This document shows positions 27,468 through 35,931 of a stretch of DNA of 64,000 nt, one piece after another (positions within the stretch are counted from its first letter, which is position 1; the number at the start of each line of letters is the position of its first letter). Under the pieces are notes generated by a model. The model was given only the letters and a program-made list of their open reading frames with translations, did no database searches and was not told the origin of the DNA. This DNA comes from Clostridium saccharoperbutylacetonicum N1-4(HMT) (GTDB taxonomy: Bacteria; Bacillota; Clostridia; Clostridiales; Clostridiaceae). The stretch covers positions 1,487,001-1,551,000 of the forward strand of contig NC_020291.1 in the NCBI RefSeq assembly GCF_000340885.1, written 5' to 3'. The position numbers and the translations under genes were made by a program.

Positions 27468-28295
27468 ATGGAAAGAGTAAAAATATATAGAAATACTGTT
27501 AAGTTAAGCAATATAGAAATGTTTTATTTAGATACTAAAATTGAAGCTCCAGTTATAGTTTGCCTTCATGGAATGTATGGAAGAGGAGAAACTTGGGATG
27601 GATTTATTAACCATTATGGAAAGGAAGATAGAATTATTGCTCCAGATCAGAGAGGTCATGGCTTAAGCAGCAAACCTGAATCTGGATATACTTCTGAAGA
27701 AATGGCTGCAGATATAATTGAATTGCTGAATTATTTAAAGATAGATTCGGCAATTGTAGTTGGTCATTCTATGGGAGGTTGCGTGGCAGCTCATTTGGCA
27801 GCATTGTACCCTGAATATTTGAAAGCTGTAGCAATACTTGATAAATCTGCTGAAGAAACAAATAAACTATCATTAGATGAAGAGCTTAGAGATCCTTTGA
27901 CAAAAGATTGGCCTATGCCATTTATGACTTTAAATGAAGCAAGGCTCTTTATTAAGCAAGTTTCAGAGTCAGATTTGGAATATGAATATTTTATGAAAAG
28001 TTTAGTGGAAACTCAAAAAGGCTATGAAATGAAATTTAGTCCTAAGGCAATAGCTTTAATCCACGCTCATAAAAATGACTGGTTTAATATATTGCCAAAG
28101 ATAAAGTGTCTAACGATGTTAGTTAGATCTAGTAGTCATGAAGGAGTATCTGATGAAGCATTTAGAAAGATGCAATCTATGCTTTCAAATTGCATTGCTT
28201 TTGAAATGTCACATCCAGATCATAATGTCCATTTGGCAAACAAGGAAGAATTCTATGGATATTTTGATAAATTTCTAATAAATATAAATTGGTAA
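27468..28295 (+). CDS. Alpha/beta hydrolase
   Basis: 275-residue soluble esterase/hydrolase-fold protein. HGMYGRGETWDG forms the oxyanion loop, Ser101 in GHSMGG is the nucleophile, and His255 (DHNVH) near the C-terminus is the likely catalytic base. The PDQRGHGLSS segment is typical. The ATG is placed after AGAAGAGG; an in-frame ATG 9 codons upstream lacks a site. Two MarR-type operators precede the gene, so the nearby MarR probably represses it. The substrate cannot be read from the sequence. The next 240 bases hold no confident gene, only a 9-bp hairpin (GGAGTGGTT) near 28,333. Confidence 0.9.
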   Translation: MERVKIYRNTVKLSNIEMFYLDTKIEAPVIVCLHGMYGRGETWDGFINHYGKEDRIIAPDQRGHGLSSKPESGYTSEEMAADIIELLNYLKIDSAIVVGHSMGGCVAAHLAALYPEYLKAVAILDKSAEETNKLSLDEELRDPLTKDWPMPFMTLNEARLFIKQVSESDLEYEYFMKSLVETQKGYEMKFSPKAIALIHAHKNDWFNILPKIKCLTMLVRSSSHEGVSDEAFRKMQSMLSNCIAFEMSHPDHNVHLANKEEFYGYFDKFLININW

Positions 28296-28535
28296 ATATT
28301 TGTTGATTATGATATACTTGAAAATATTGAAGGGAGTGGTTGCCAATGATTAATATAATAGAATTAATATGTATAACCACTCCTAGTATGTTATTTATTA
28401 GTAATAGAAATATATTATTTGCAATAAATAGATAAGTTACTATTACTAATATATTGATTTGCCTTGGAGTAGGTTGTGAACTATTTCAGGGTATTTTTAT
28501 GCCCAAATTTTTATTTTATGGAGGCATAGCGGAAA

Positions 28536-29108
28536 ATGAATTATAAATTAAGTAGTGAGAATGAAGTTGAAAAATTGAAAAAGTTAATTAACTATAAATT
28601 AGAAACAAAGAGATTGAGTTTAGTTCCATTAGAACCAAGATTGCTTCAATTGGCAATAGAGGATTATGGGAAAATGCAAAGGGATTTGGGGTTAAGGGTT
28701 ACTAATATGTTTATTGATGAGGAATTGGAATATGCTATGAAAATACGATTGAGGAAAGTATTAGAGGATGTGGAGAATTTCTTATGGACTACAAACTGGG
28801 CTATAATAAATAAAGATTTGAATGAAATAATTGGTTTTATAATGATTAAAGGATATCCTAATGAAGCAGGAGAAGTAATTATTGGTTATGGCATTGATGA
28901 AAAGTATAGGAAAAATGGATATGCTACAGAAGCAGTTGAAAGATTAATTAAATGGATTTTTGAAAACCAAAAAGTAAAATATATAATTGCAGACACAGAA
29001 AAAAACAATATACCTTCACATAAGGTATTGGAAAAAGCAGGTGCCAATAAATACAAAGAAACTGATGAATTATTATGGTGGAAGATCAAACGTAAAAGTA
29101 TAATATGA
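28536..29108 (+). CDS. GNAT-family N-acetyltransferase
   Basis: 190 residues of the RimJ/RimL-type acetyltransferase group: TKRLSLVPLEP at the start, then the acetyl-CoA loop IDEKYRKNGYATEA and the C-terminal NIPSHKVLEKAGANKYKE. TGGAGG lies 15 bases before the ATG. The acceptor is unknown. It lies between the hydrolase and marR and could share their control. Confidence 0.88.
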   Translation: MNYKLSSENEVEKLKKLINYKLETKRLSLVPLEPRLLQLAIEDYGKMQRDLGLRVTNMFIDEELEYAMKIRLRKVLEDVENFLWTTNWAIINKDLNEIIGFIMIKGYPNEAGEVIIGYGIDEKYRKNGYATEAVERLIKWIFENQKVKYIIADTEKNNIPSHKVLEKAGANKYKETDELLWWKIKRKSII

Positions 29109-29138
29109 AGTATATTGAAAGTGATTTATATAATAGTC

Positions 29139-29167
29139 TTGACAATTGTTTTATAGAAAATTAGTAT
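29139..29167 (+). promoter_or_regulatory. marR promoter, possibly giving a leaderless transcript
   Basis: TTGACA, 17 bases, TAGTAT. The spacer matches that of the hydrolase promoter at 13 of 17 positions, including the GTTT and AAAA half-sites, so the regulator may bind here as well. The -10 box ends only 6 bases before the ATG. Confidence 0.7.
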
Positions 29168-29173
29168 AAAAGC

Positions 29174-29596
29174 ATGAGTACGAGAGATATAATTTCATTA
29201 ATTGCAGTAGTTAGAGAAAAAGCTAATAGGTTTATTGTACAAGAAATGAGTACGAAGGAAATGGAAGGACTAGCTCCTTCTCATGGAGATATATTAAGTG
29301 CTCTTTTTGAGTATTCAAGCCTTACAATGAAAGATCTTGCCAAAAAAATTAATAAGGACAAATCTACAGTAACTGCATTAGTAAATAAACTATTAAATTT
29401 AGGTTATATTGAAAGAACACGAGATATAGCAGATAGTAGAATTGTTTATATTACATTAACAGAAAAAGGTGAGAACTTAAAAGGAGATTTTAAAGAAATA
29501 TCAGATAAATTGATAGAAAGGGTGTATAAGGATATTTCAAAGAGTGAACAGGAGGTATTAATTAATATTCTAACAAAAATATATAATAATTTTTAA
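29174..29596 (+). CDS. MarR-family transcriptional regulator
   Basis: 140-residue winged-helix dimer repressor. The recognition region LTMKDLAKKINKDKSTVTALVNKLLNLGYIERTRD and wing (DIADSRIVYITLTEKG) are typical. The ATG directly follows a -10 box, and an in-frame TAG lies 12 bases upstream. There is no Shine-Dalgarno, so the mRNA may be leaderless. The operators upstream of the nearby hydrolase and in its own promoter suggest autoregulation and control of the hydrolase. The inducer is unknown. The 230 bases after it show a hairpin (CCCATGCAGA with TCTGTATGGG) and no confident gene. Confidence 0.92.
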   Translation: MSTRDIISLIAVVREKANRFIVQEMSTKEMEGLAPSHGDILSALFEYSSLTMKDLAKKINKDKSTVTALVNKLLNLGYIERTRDIADSRIVYITLTEKGENLKGDFKEISDKLIERVYKDISKSEQEVLINILTKIYNNF

Positions 29597-29826
29597 TTGT
29601 GGCTGGAAAAAGCAAAGTAATTTAAATTAGTATATTGTAATATAATTAATGATATTGAAAGGTGAAATTGAATGTTAATAAGAATTATATTAAGAAATAG
29701 TATAGATACGGATTTATCCCATGCAGAGTAAGGTGTAGTAATACTATTTCTGTATGGGACAATAGATTTACTATCTGCTGAACTCTGCACTTTGTTTATA
29801 AAATAATAAACAGGGAGTGGAAGTTT

Positions 29827-30087
29827 ATGAAATACTTAAATGCAGCAGAAGTATTACCAAAAGATTTGCTAATCGAAATTCAAAAACATATAAAAGGCGA
29901 AATTTTATATATACCAAAGGATGATGTACGTATAAGATGGGGAGAAAAAAATGGTTCTAAGAGTTATTTTGAAAATAGAAATAATGAAATTAAGCAGCTA
30001 TATAAAAATGGCTGTAGTTTAGAAGAAATCTCCTGCAAATATAGATTAGCACATGATACGGTACGAAAAATTTTATATAAAAAGTAA
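29827..30087 (+). CDS. CD3324-family small DNA-binding-like protein
   Basis: 86 residues (MKYLNAAEVLPKDLLIEIQK; IKQLYKNGCSLEEISCKYRL) with a C-terminal helix-turn-helix reminiscent of Mor or sigma region 4. This matches the clostridial CD3324 family of unknown role. It has GGGAGTGG upstream and its own terminator. Confidence 0.8.
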   Translation: MKYLNAAEVLPKDLLIEIQKHIKGEILYIPKDDVRIRWGEKNGSKSYFENRNNEIKQLYKNGCSLEEISCKYRLAHDTVRKILYKK

Positions 30088-30089
30088 TT

Positions 30090-30120
30090 AAAAGGACTCT
30101 GAATATTTCAAGGTCCTTTT
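30090..30120 (+). terminator. Terminator after the CD3324-family gene
   Basis: AAAAGGAC and GTCCTTTT stem around a 14-base loop, ending in T. Confidence 0.75.
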
Positions 30121-30233
30121 GATATAGGTATAGAATGATTATAAATGATATAGGTGTAGATGATGTGTTGATATAAATGTATAATAATACTAATATTTGT
30201 ATTATAAATACAGAAGAAGGGGTAATTTGTATA

Positions 30234-30781
30234 ATGAGAAATTTAGAAAGTGATCGATTAATATTAAGAAATTGGAGAATTTCTGATTTAGAGAATTATC
30301 ATAAAATTGCATCCAATAAAAAAGTTTCTGATTTAACTGGATTTAGACTTAAAACTAATAAAGTAGAAAGTTTAAATACCTTGGAAAAATTTATTGCTGT
30401 GTCAGATGATTCAAAATGGGAAATGAAATTAAAGGAATTAAATCAATTAGTTTTTGGGCTATTGAATTAAAAGAAATAAGTAGAGCTATTGGCTGGTTCG
30501 AACTATGTGAAGCTACATGGAAAGTAGAAGAGGAAAAGTTTAAATATGCAAAAGAGATAGGTTTTGTTTTAGGAGAAGAGTATTGGGGACAAGGGTTAAT
30601 GCCAGAAGCAATTAAATTAGTTCTTAACTATCTATTTGAAGAAGGAATTCAAGTTGTTATGTGTTCACATTTTATAAATAATAGTCAATCAGAAAAAGTG
30701 ATTAAGAAATGTGGATTTAAATTTTATCGAGAAGATGATGAGGAGAAATATTATTATGTCAATGTTGGGAATAGATTATGA
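30234..30781 (+). pseudogene. Broken GNAT acetyltransferase
   Basis: The first frame gives the N-terminal half of a RimJ-type acetyltransferase (MRNLESDRLILRNWRISDLE to about residue 79, then stop). A second frame starting at 30,416 gives the C-terminal half (IGFVLGEEYWGQGLMPEAI; KCGFKFYRED). At the junction the two frames encode similar segments, SKWEMKLKELNQLVF and SFWAIELKEISRAIG, 38 bases apart. This looks like an out-of-frame partial duplication or a recombination scar between related genes. The frames overlap, so neither half is expected to work alone. Confidence 0.8.
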
Positions 30782-31343
30782 AAAGATTATTAGAAAAACC
30801 GATAGGCTTATAATAAGGCCGATGCAAAAAGAGGATTTTCTAATTGTTAAGGAAAATTTAGATGAGCAGGGTTCACAAAAAAATAAATACGACGAGGAAG
30901 AGATAGAGTTTGTACATAATTATACAGAAGAGGTGTTTGAAAAGCATTTAAAGGCTTCAAGAGAATATTCAACTAACGATAATGCGTATACTTTTAAAGT
31001 ATTCAAAAAGTCAGATGGAAAATACATTGGAGGAATAATAATAAAGACTATCCAGAGAAAAAATTTTCAGTGGTCAGAAATTGGGTATTGGCTTTTAAAT
31101 CAGTATTGGGGAAATGGTTATGGAAGTGAACTAATAAAAGCTGGAATTGATATAGCTTTTAAAGAACTTGGATTTCATAGAGTGGAAGCGCAGATAAATT
31201 TAGATAATATTGCTTCACAAAGAGCAGCTGAAAATGCTGGAATGGAACTTGAATGTATTAGAAAAGGATTTATTTATGAATTTGGTGAGTGGACAGACAA
31301 TATGGTATATATGATTAATAATATTGAAGACACTAAGCATTAA
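30756..31343 (+). CDS. GNAT-family N-acetyltransferase
   Basis: 195 residues, RimJ/RimL type (TDRLIIRPMQKEDF; WSEIGYWLLNQYWGNGYGSE; NIASQRAAENAGM). The ATG follows AGGAG and overlaps the end of the broken acetyltransferase by 26 bases; further upstream in-frame starts lie within that gene. Similar proteins acetylate ribosomal N-termini or small amines; the target here is unknown. Confidence 0.88.
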   Translation: MSMLGIDYEKIIRKTDRLIIRPMQKEDFLIVKENLDEQGSQKNKYDEEEIEFVHNYTEEVFEKHLKASREYSTNDNAYTFKVFKKSDGKYIGGIIIKTIQRKNFQWSEIGYWLLNQYWGNGYGSELIKAGIDIAFKELGFHRVEAQINLDNIASQRAAENAGMELECIRKGFIYEFGEWTDNMVYMINNIEDTKH

Positions 31344-31405
31344 CAGTTACTGTTCAATAAAGAATTATAAAAATAAGAACAGGATACATATAAAGGGAAA
31401 TAAGA

Positions 31406-32398
31406 ATGAATATAGAAAAGATAATAGATAGTGATTTTAATGGAGTTGTATTTGTGAAAAATGCTGGACATATAATTTTTGAAAAAGCTTTTGGATATGC
31501 TGATTTATATAATTCTATACCAAATGAACTTGAAACAAAATTTGCCACAGCTTCAGGTGGAAAAGCATTTGTAGCTACTGGAATTTTGAAATTAATAGAA
31601 GAAGGAAGGTTGTCTTTTGATGATTGTATTGGTGACATTTTGGATATGGATTTGCAGTCAATAGATCCTCAAATTACAATTCACCAATTATTAAACCATA
31701 CTTCTGGAATTCCAGATTATTTCGATGAGACTGTTATGGAAGAGTATGATGAATTATGGAAGGACTATCCTAATTATAAAATTAGGACTTCATCAGATAT
31801 AATACCGTTATTTATAAATAAACCTATGATGTATCTCAAAGGCGAAAAATTTCAATATAATAATACAGGATATGTGGTTTTAGGACTTATTATTGAGAAA
31901 ATTTTAGGATGTCCTTTTGATATATATTTAGAAGAAGCTGTATTTAAATCATGCAATATGTTGAATACTGGATATTATGAACTTGATAGACTTCCAGCAA
32001 AATGTGCAAATTCTTATATTTATGATAAGGAGAGAAAAGAATTTTATACTAATATTTATAGTGTAGATGTTAAGGGGACAGGTGCTGGAGGAGTATTTAC
32101 GACAGCTCTAGATATAGAGGCTTTTTGGAAGAATTTATTGAATGGAAAAATAATATCTAAAAAGATGGTATCTAAAATGATAGAACCTCAAGTAAAAGAA
32201 CAGTGTTATGGTTATGGGATTTGGTTAAAAAAGGGAGAAGGCAATACTTTTATTCCATATTTTCAAGGAAGTGATTCAGGAGTTAGTTTTTATACATCCT
32301 TTGATATACAAAATAATATGTGCATTATATTAATGAGCAATTTCGCTGATAATGTATGGAAAATAAATAGGGAAATAATTAAAGAATTAGACAAATGA
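31406..32398 (+). CDS. Serine hydrolase, beta-lactamase/penicillin-binding family
   Basis: 330-residue class C-like serine hydrolase without signal peptide. The S-x-x-K nucleophile motif is SGGK (Ser50, Lys53) and the Tyr-x-Asn motif is YNN (Tyr151). LLNHTSGIPDY is typical. The third KTG/HxG motif is not obvious (FQGSDSG sits there). Cytoplasmic location and family suggest an esterase or D-amino peptidase rather than antibiotic resistance. Confidence 0.88.
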   Translation: MNIEKIIDSDFNGVVFVKNAGHIIFEKAFGYADLYNSIPNELETKFATASGGKAFVATGILKLIEEGRLSFDDCIGDILDMDLQSIDPQITIHQLLNHTSGIPDYFDETVMEEYDELWKDYPNYKIRTSSDIIPLFINKPMMYLKGEKFQYNNTGYVVLGLIIEKILGCPFDIYLEEAVFKSCNMLNTGYYELDRLPAKCANSYIYDKERKEFYTNIYSVDVKGTGAGGVFTTALDIEAFWKNLLNGKIISKKMVSKMIEPQVKEQCYGYGIWLKKGEGNTFIPYFQGSDSGVSFYTSFDIQNNMCIILMSNFADNVWKINREIIKELDK

Positions 32399-32534
32399 AA
32401 AAATGTTTTTGAATTAAGCTTCTATTAAGTGTTTTAACTATTTTTTAAGATTAGACTAATTTGAAATGTGATATAATTGGAATAAGATTTAATTATCTAC
32501 ATAAATATATTTTTTGAAGAGAGAGAAGTTGAAT

Positions 32535-33419
32535 ATGGAGAATAACAATAACATAAATGAAAAAAAGGATGAAAGTATTGATATTAAATATATTGAAAAT
32601 CCAGATGTTTCTAAATCTTTAGTCGATAATGTGAAGAAAAAGAAAGGTATTCTTGGAGTATTAGCAGTTATTGGTGCGGTGTTAGTAAAATTTAAATTTG
32701 TTGTATTTTTTATATTTGCAAAACTTAAGTTTCTACTAATAGCGCTTAAATTTGGAAAATTTGCATCGACTTTAATATCTATGCTTTTTATGATTGTTAT
32801 ATATGCTCAGATGTATGGCTGGGCTTATGGGTTAGGTTTTGTATTACTTATACTTGCACATGAAATGGGGCATTATTTTGTAGCAAGGAACTTAAATATA
32901 GATGTTTCAGGACCAGTATTTATTCCATTCTTTGGCGCATTTATAAGCATGAAAGATCAACCTACTGATGCAGTGGCAGAAGCAAAGACAGCAGCAGGAG
33001 GTCCTATTTTAGGAAGTTTAGCAGCTTTGATGTGCGTAGGAATTTACATGATTTCAGGTAACAATTTATTTCTTGCACTTGCTTATACTGGTTTTATGAT
33101 TAATTTATTTAATTTAATTCCTGTTCATCCATTGGATGGAGGCCGTATTGTTACAGCTATTTCACCTAAAATATGGCTTATAGGTATACCAATGTTGCTA
33201 TATATATCTTTTAAATTTTTTAATCCAATGATAATATTATTCTTAATTTTGGGATGTGTTCAAGCATATAAGCAATGGAAAAAGCCGGACGCTGATTATT
33301 ACAATACAAGTATGAGTACTAAAATTATTTTTTCTATAATATATTTTGGATTAATGGCACTTTTAGGGATTGGTATATTTTATATCCACAACATTCATTT
33401 TATTTATACTTATAGATAA
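32535..33419 (+). CDS. Site-2 protease family zinc metalloprotease
   Basis: Intramembrane M50-like protease of 294 residues with several membrane helices. The zinc motif HEMGH (His109, Glu110, His113) and the second motif HPLDGGR (third ligand Asp) are present. It probably cleaves membrane proteins within the bilayer. An ATG behind AGAGAGAAG is preferred to an in-frame TTG 7 codons upstream. Convergent with cysK. Confidence 0.92.
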   Translation: MENNNNINEKKDESIDIKYIENPDVSKSLVDNVKKKKGILGVLAVIGAVLVKFKFVVFFIFAKLKFLLIALKFGKFASTLISMLFMIVIYAQMYGWAYGLGFVLLILAHEMGHYFVARNLNIDVSGPVFIPFFGAFISMKDQPTDAVAEAKTAAGGPILGSLAALMCVGIYMISGNNLFLALAYTGFMINLFNLIPVHPLDGGRIVTAISPKIWLIGIPMLLYISFKFFNPMIILFLILGCVQAYKQWKKPDADYYNTSMSTKIIFSIIYFGLMALLGIGIFYIHNIHFIYTYR

Positions 33420-33428
33420 GAAAGATTT

Positions 33429-33497
33429 ACAGAAAAATATATTCTTCTTATAAAAAATATTAAAAAAATGCAAGGAAGAATAATTTTTCTGTTTTTT
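33429..33497. terminator. Terminator between convergent genes
   Basis: ACAGAAAAATATATTCTTC pairs with GAAGAATAATTTTTCTGT (one base bulged); a run of T follows. It probably also serves cysK from the other side. Confidence 0.75.
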
Positions 33498-33501
33498 TAA
33501 T

Positions 33502-34485
33502 CTATTCAAATAAATCTGTAGATAGATAGCGAAGTCCTGTGTCAGGCAAAATTGCAACAATTCTTTTACCTTTGTTTTCAAGGCGCTTCGCAATTTGTGT
33601 TGCACCATAAATTGCAGCTCCAGAAGATGTACCGATAAGTATTCCTTCTGATTTCGCAACAGCTCTAGCTGTTTGGTATGCTTCAATAGTTTCGACTTCT
33701 AATTTTTCGTCATAAATATTTAAATCCATGGTTAGAGGAATTCTCTCTTCTGGTATTCCTGAAAATGGATGCACACCAGTAATTTCTAATGGTTCTGGAT
33801 TTACTTCAGTTGGTATAGAATTAGGACCAGGCTGGATAGCAACTACTTTTAAATTGGGGTTTTTTGATTTTAGATATGCTCCTGTACCTGATATGGTACC
33901 TCCTGTACCAACGGTAGCAACAAGAATATCTACTTTACCATTTGTATCTTCCCAGATTTCAGGACCAGTTGTTAATTTATGAATTTCAGGATTTGCGGGA
34001 TTTTCGATTTGATTAATAAAAAATATATCTTTTTCTTTTGATAATACGTGTTCCTCAAGTGCCTTTATTGCAGCAACAAAATCGCCACCTGTTTCTTGGA
34101 GTACGTTGGCAACTTCAGGTACTTCAGATAGTTTAATTGTTTCACCGCCAAAAGCATGAATAACTTTAAATCTCTCAACACTTACATTGTCTTGAATGTA
34201 AACTCTAAATTTATATCCTTTAGTAGCTGCAATAGCTGCTAATCCTATTCCTGTATTACCGCTAGTTGTCTCTACAATAGTATAGCCAGATTTTAATAAT
34301 CCTCTTTTTTCAGCATCTTCTATCATAGATAATGCTATTCGGTCCTTCACACTTTGATTGGGATTATAATACTCGAGTTTTACAACAACTTCTGAGTGTA
34401 AATTATTTTCTCTATTATAATTTACAAGTTCTAATAAAGGTGTTCTCCCTACTAATTCTGTAATTGATTTATTGATTTTTCCCAT
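33502..34485 (-). CDS. cysK: Cysteine synthase
   Basis: PLP enzyme joining O-acetylserine and sulfide to give cysteine. 327 residues; PLP lysine Lys47 in NQSVKDRI, phosphate loop GTGGTISGTG, and ETTSGNTGIGLAA. The substrate-binding loop is normal. GGGAGGCA lies before the ATG. It follows the Ecm4-like gene on the same strand, with an attenuator-like leader between them (34,602-34,656). The same leader motif precedes three other genes in the sulfur locus. Confidence 0.95.
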   Translation of the reverse strand: MGKINKSITELVGRTPLLELVNYNRENNLHSEVVVKLEYYNPNQSVKDRIALSMIEDAEKRGLLKSGYTIVETTSGNTGIGLAAIAATKGYKFRVYIQDNVSVERFKVIHAFGGETIKLSEVPEVANVLQETGGDFVAAIKALEEHVLSKEKDIFFINQIENPANPEIHKLTTGPEIWEDTNGKVDILVATVGTGGTISGTGAYLKSKNPNLKVVAIQPGPNSIPTEVNPEPLEITGVHPFSGIPEERIPLTMDLNIYDEKLEVETIEAYQTARAVAKSEGILIGTSSGAAIYGATQIAKRLENKGKRIVAILPDTGLRYLSTDLFE

Positions 34486-34601
34486 AATAATCTGCCTCCC
34501 ATTAATTAACTATTATTTTTTTGAAGTAATTGAGCTATTCAAGTAATAAATGTTTCTGTGAATTGAATACCTCCTTATTATATAGATTTTTATGTTTAAT
34601 A

Positions 34602-34656
34602 CTAAAAATTAGAGACCTGTTACGTTTTGTAACAAGCCTCTAGTTTTCTAGTTAGC
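34602..34656 (-). promoter_or_regulatory. Attenuator-like leader, copy 4 (before cysK)
   Basis: Read on the minus strand: CTAACTAGAAAACTAGAGGC, i.e. a CTAG-AAAA-CTAG hairpin. Its last bases begin a 13-bp terminator stem (AGAGGCTTGTTAC with G-T pairs) and T run. Starts right at the stop codon of the upstream gene; could also act as its terminator. Confidence 0.75.
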
Positions 34657-35634
34657 TTAGATAATAAATTTTTGAGTTGGATTTTTACTTAGAACTTCTC
34701 TACCATGAGGGAGGTTCCAAATTTGTAAATCAGGACCTTTTGGTAATATTTTATACGTATTCCCTTTAATTGTTGATAAATGATAGTGTTTTTTTATACT
34801 AAGAAAATCTGTAGTATCTCCAAAGCCAGGAGTTTGATATAAATCTCTTGCATATGCCCATAAATGTGGAAATTCAATTAATCTATTACGATTTACTCTA
34901 AAACCATTATAATAAGCTGCATCAAATCTAGCTAGAGTTACATATAATCTCACATCTGAATCAGTTATATAATCGCCGAAAAGAAATCTTCTATTTTCTA
35001 ATCTCGTTTCTAATTCATCCAAAAGCTTAAATACTTCATCATAGGCCTTTTCATAAGCTTCCTGCGATTGAGCAAATCCAGCTTTATATACTCCGTTATT
35101 TACACTATGAAAAATAATATTATTTAATTCATCAATATCTTGTCGAAGCTCTTCTGGATATAGATTTGGGGCATTTTCCTTATGAAATTTTATCCAAGCT
35201 GTTTCCAAGTAGTTAGTCAATTTAAAATAATCATTATACACTACCTTTTTCGTAGTTATATCTACAACAGCAGGAACTGTAGGACGACCATCATAGTTTG
35301 GATCTGCATTGAGATAAACTTCACTTATATACCTAATTTGGAGAACGGGATCTATATTGTCCTTGTCCAAAGTAAAAGACCAATCAGTTCTTGGGATGTC
35401 AGGTCTTATAGGATCTGCTGTTCCAACACTTATAACATCTTCTAAGCCAAGTAACTTTCTAACAATAATAGATCTATGAGCCCAAGGGCACACCGGTGAC
35501 CATAATATTCTATATCTTCCAGCTTCAACTGGTAATTCATTAGGACCATCTCCGAAAGGTGTATCAAATTTGTTAGATTGCCTTTTAAAGCCGCCTTTTT
35601 TATCTAATTCAGCTTGTTGTATTGTTAATGACAT
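34657..35634 (-). CDS. Glutathionyl-hydroquinone reductase-like (Ecm4/YqjG) protein 1
   Basis: 325-residue omega-type glutathione transferase-like protein. The thioredoxin-fold domain has the CPWAHR active site with Cys49. The helical C-terminal domain has NNGVYKAGFAQSQEAYEKAY and DVRLYVTLARFDAAYY. Family members reduce S-conjugates of hydroquinones at the expense of a thiol. Clostridia mostly lack glutathione, so the physiological thiol here is open. AGGGGGA precedes the ATG. Three more paralogs lie at 44,597, 45,621 and 49,232, which ties this gene and cysK to the sulfur locus. Confidence 0.9.
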   Translation of the reverse strand: MSLTIQQAELDKKGGFKRQSNKFDTPFGDGPNELPVEAGRYRILWSPVCPWAHRSIIVRKLLGLEDVISVGTADPIRPDIPRTDWSFTLDKDNIDPVLQIRYISEVYLNADPNYDGRPTVPAVVDITTKKVVYNDYFKLTNYLETAWIKFHKENAPNLYPEELRQDIDELNNIIFHSVNNGVYKAGFAQSQEAYEKAYDEVFKLLDELETRLENRRFLFGDYITDSDVRLYVTLARFDAAYYNGFRVNRNRLIEFPHLWAYARDLYQTPGFGDTTDFLSIKKHYHLSTIKGNTYKILPKGPDLQIWNLPHGREVLSKNPTQKFII

Positions 35635-35793
35635 TTAAATTTCCCCCTTAATTTTTATATTTAAAATAACTATTATTATCTAATTCATAGTAGTATGATA
35701 TGCTTACTGGTATTATAAATAAAGTATTCCAATTAAGTATTTTTGTCAACAGTTTTCTTAATAAAAGTATAGTAGAAAAAAATACTTGATATA

Positions 35794-35821
35794 TTGACAA
35801 AATAATTCTGAGTGATATAAT
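35794..35821 (+). promoter_or_regulatory. Promoter of the peptide-transporter operon
   Basis: TTGACA, 16 bases, TATAAT, about 110 bases before the binding-protein gene. The rest of 35,635-35,931 is AT-rich and divergent; no leader motif of the locus type is seen. Confidence 0.7.
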
Positions 35822-35931
35822 CTGATTACAAACCGAGTAATGTTATAGGATAAATATGAAAAGCATGAGAACAAATAATGCTATATATTTATAAACAGTT
35901 GTAATATATGCATAATTAAGGGGGAATACAA

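Noticed and set aside
28346..28435. 29-residue hydrophobic reading frame after the hydrolase
   Set aside because: It lies in a 9-bp hairpin with poor ribosome-site spacing and AT-rich low-complexity codons; not convincing.
29654..29731. Short reading frame or gene remnant after marR
   Set aside because: Only about 19 codons with no recognisable family; the region forms a hairpin and may be non-coding.
30711..30755. Upstream start for the second GNAT
   Set aside because: These codons overlap the broken acetyltransferase and lack a ribosome site; the ATG at 30,756 follows AGGAG.
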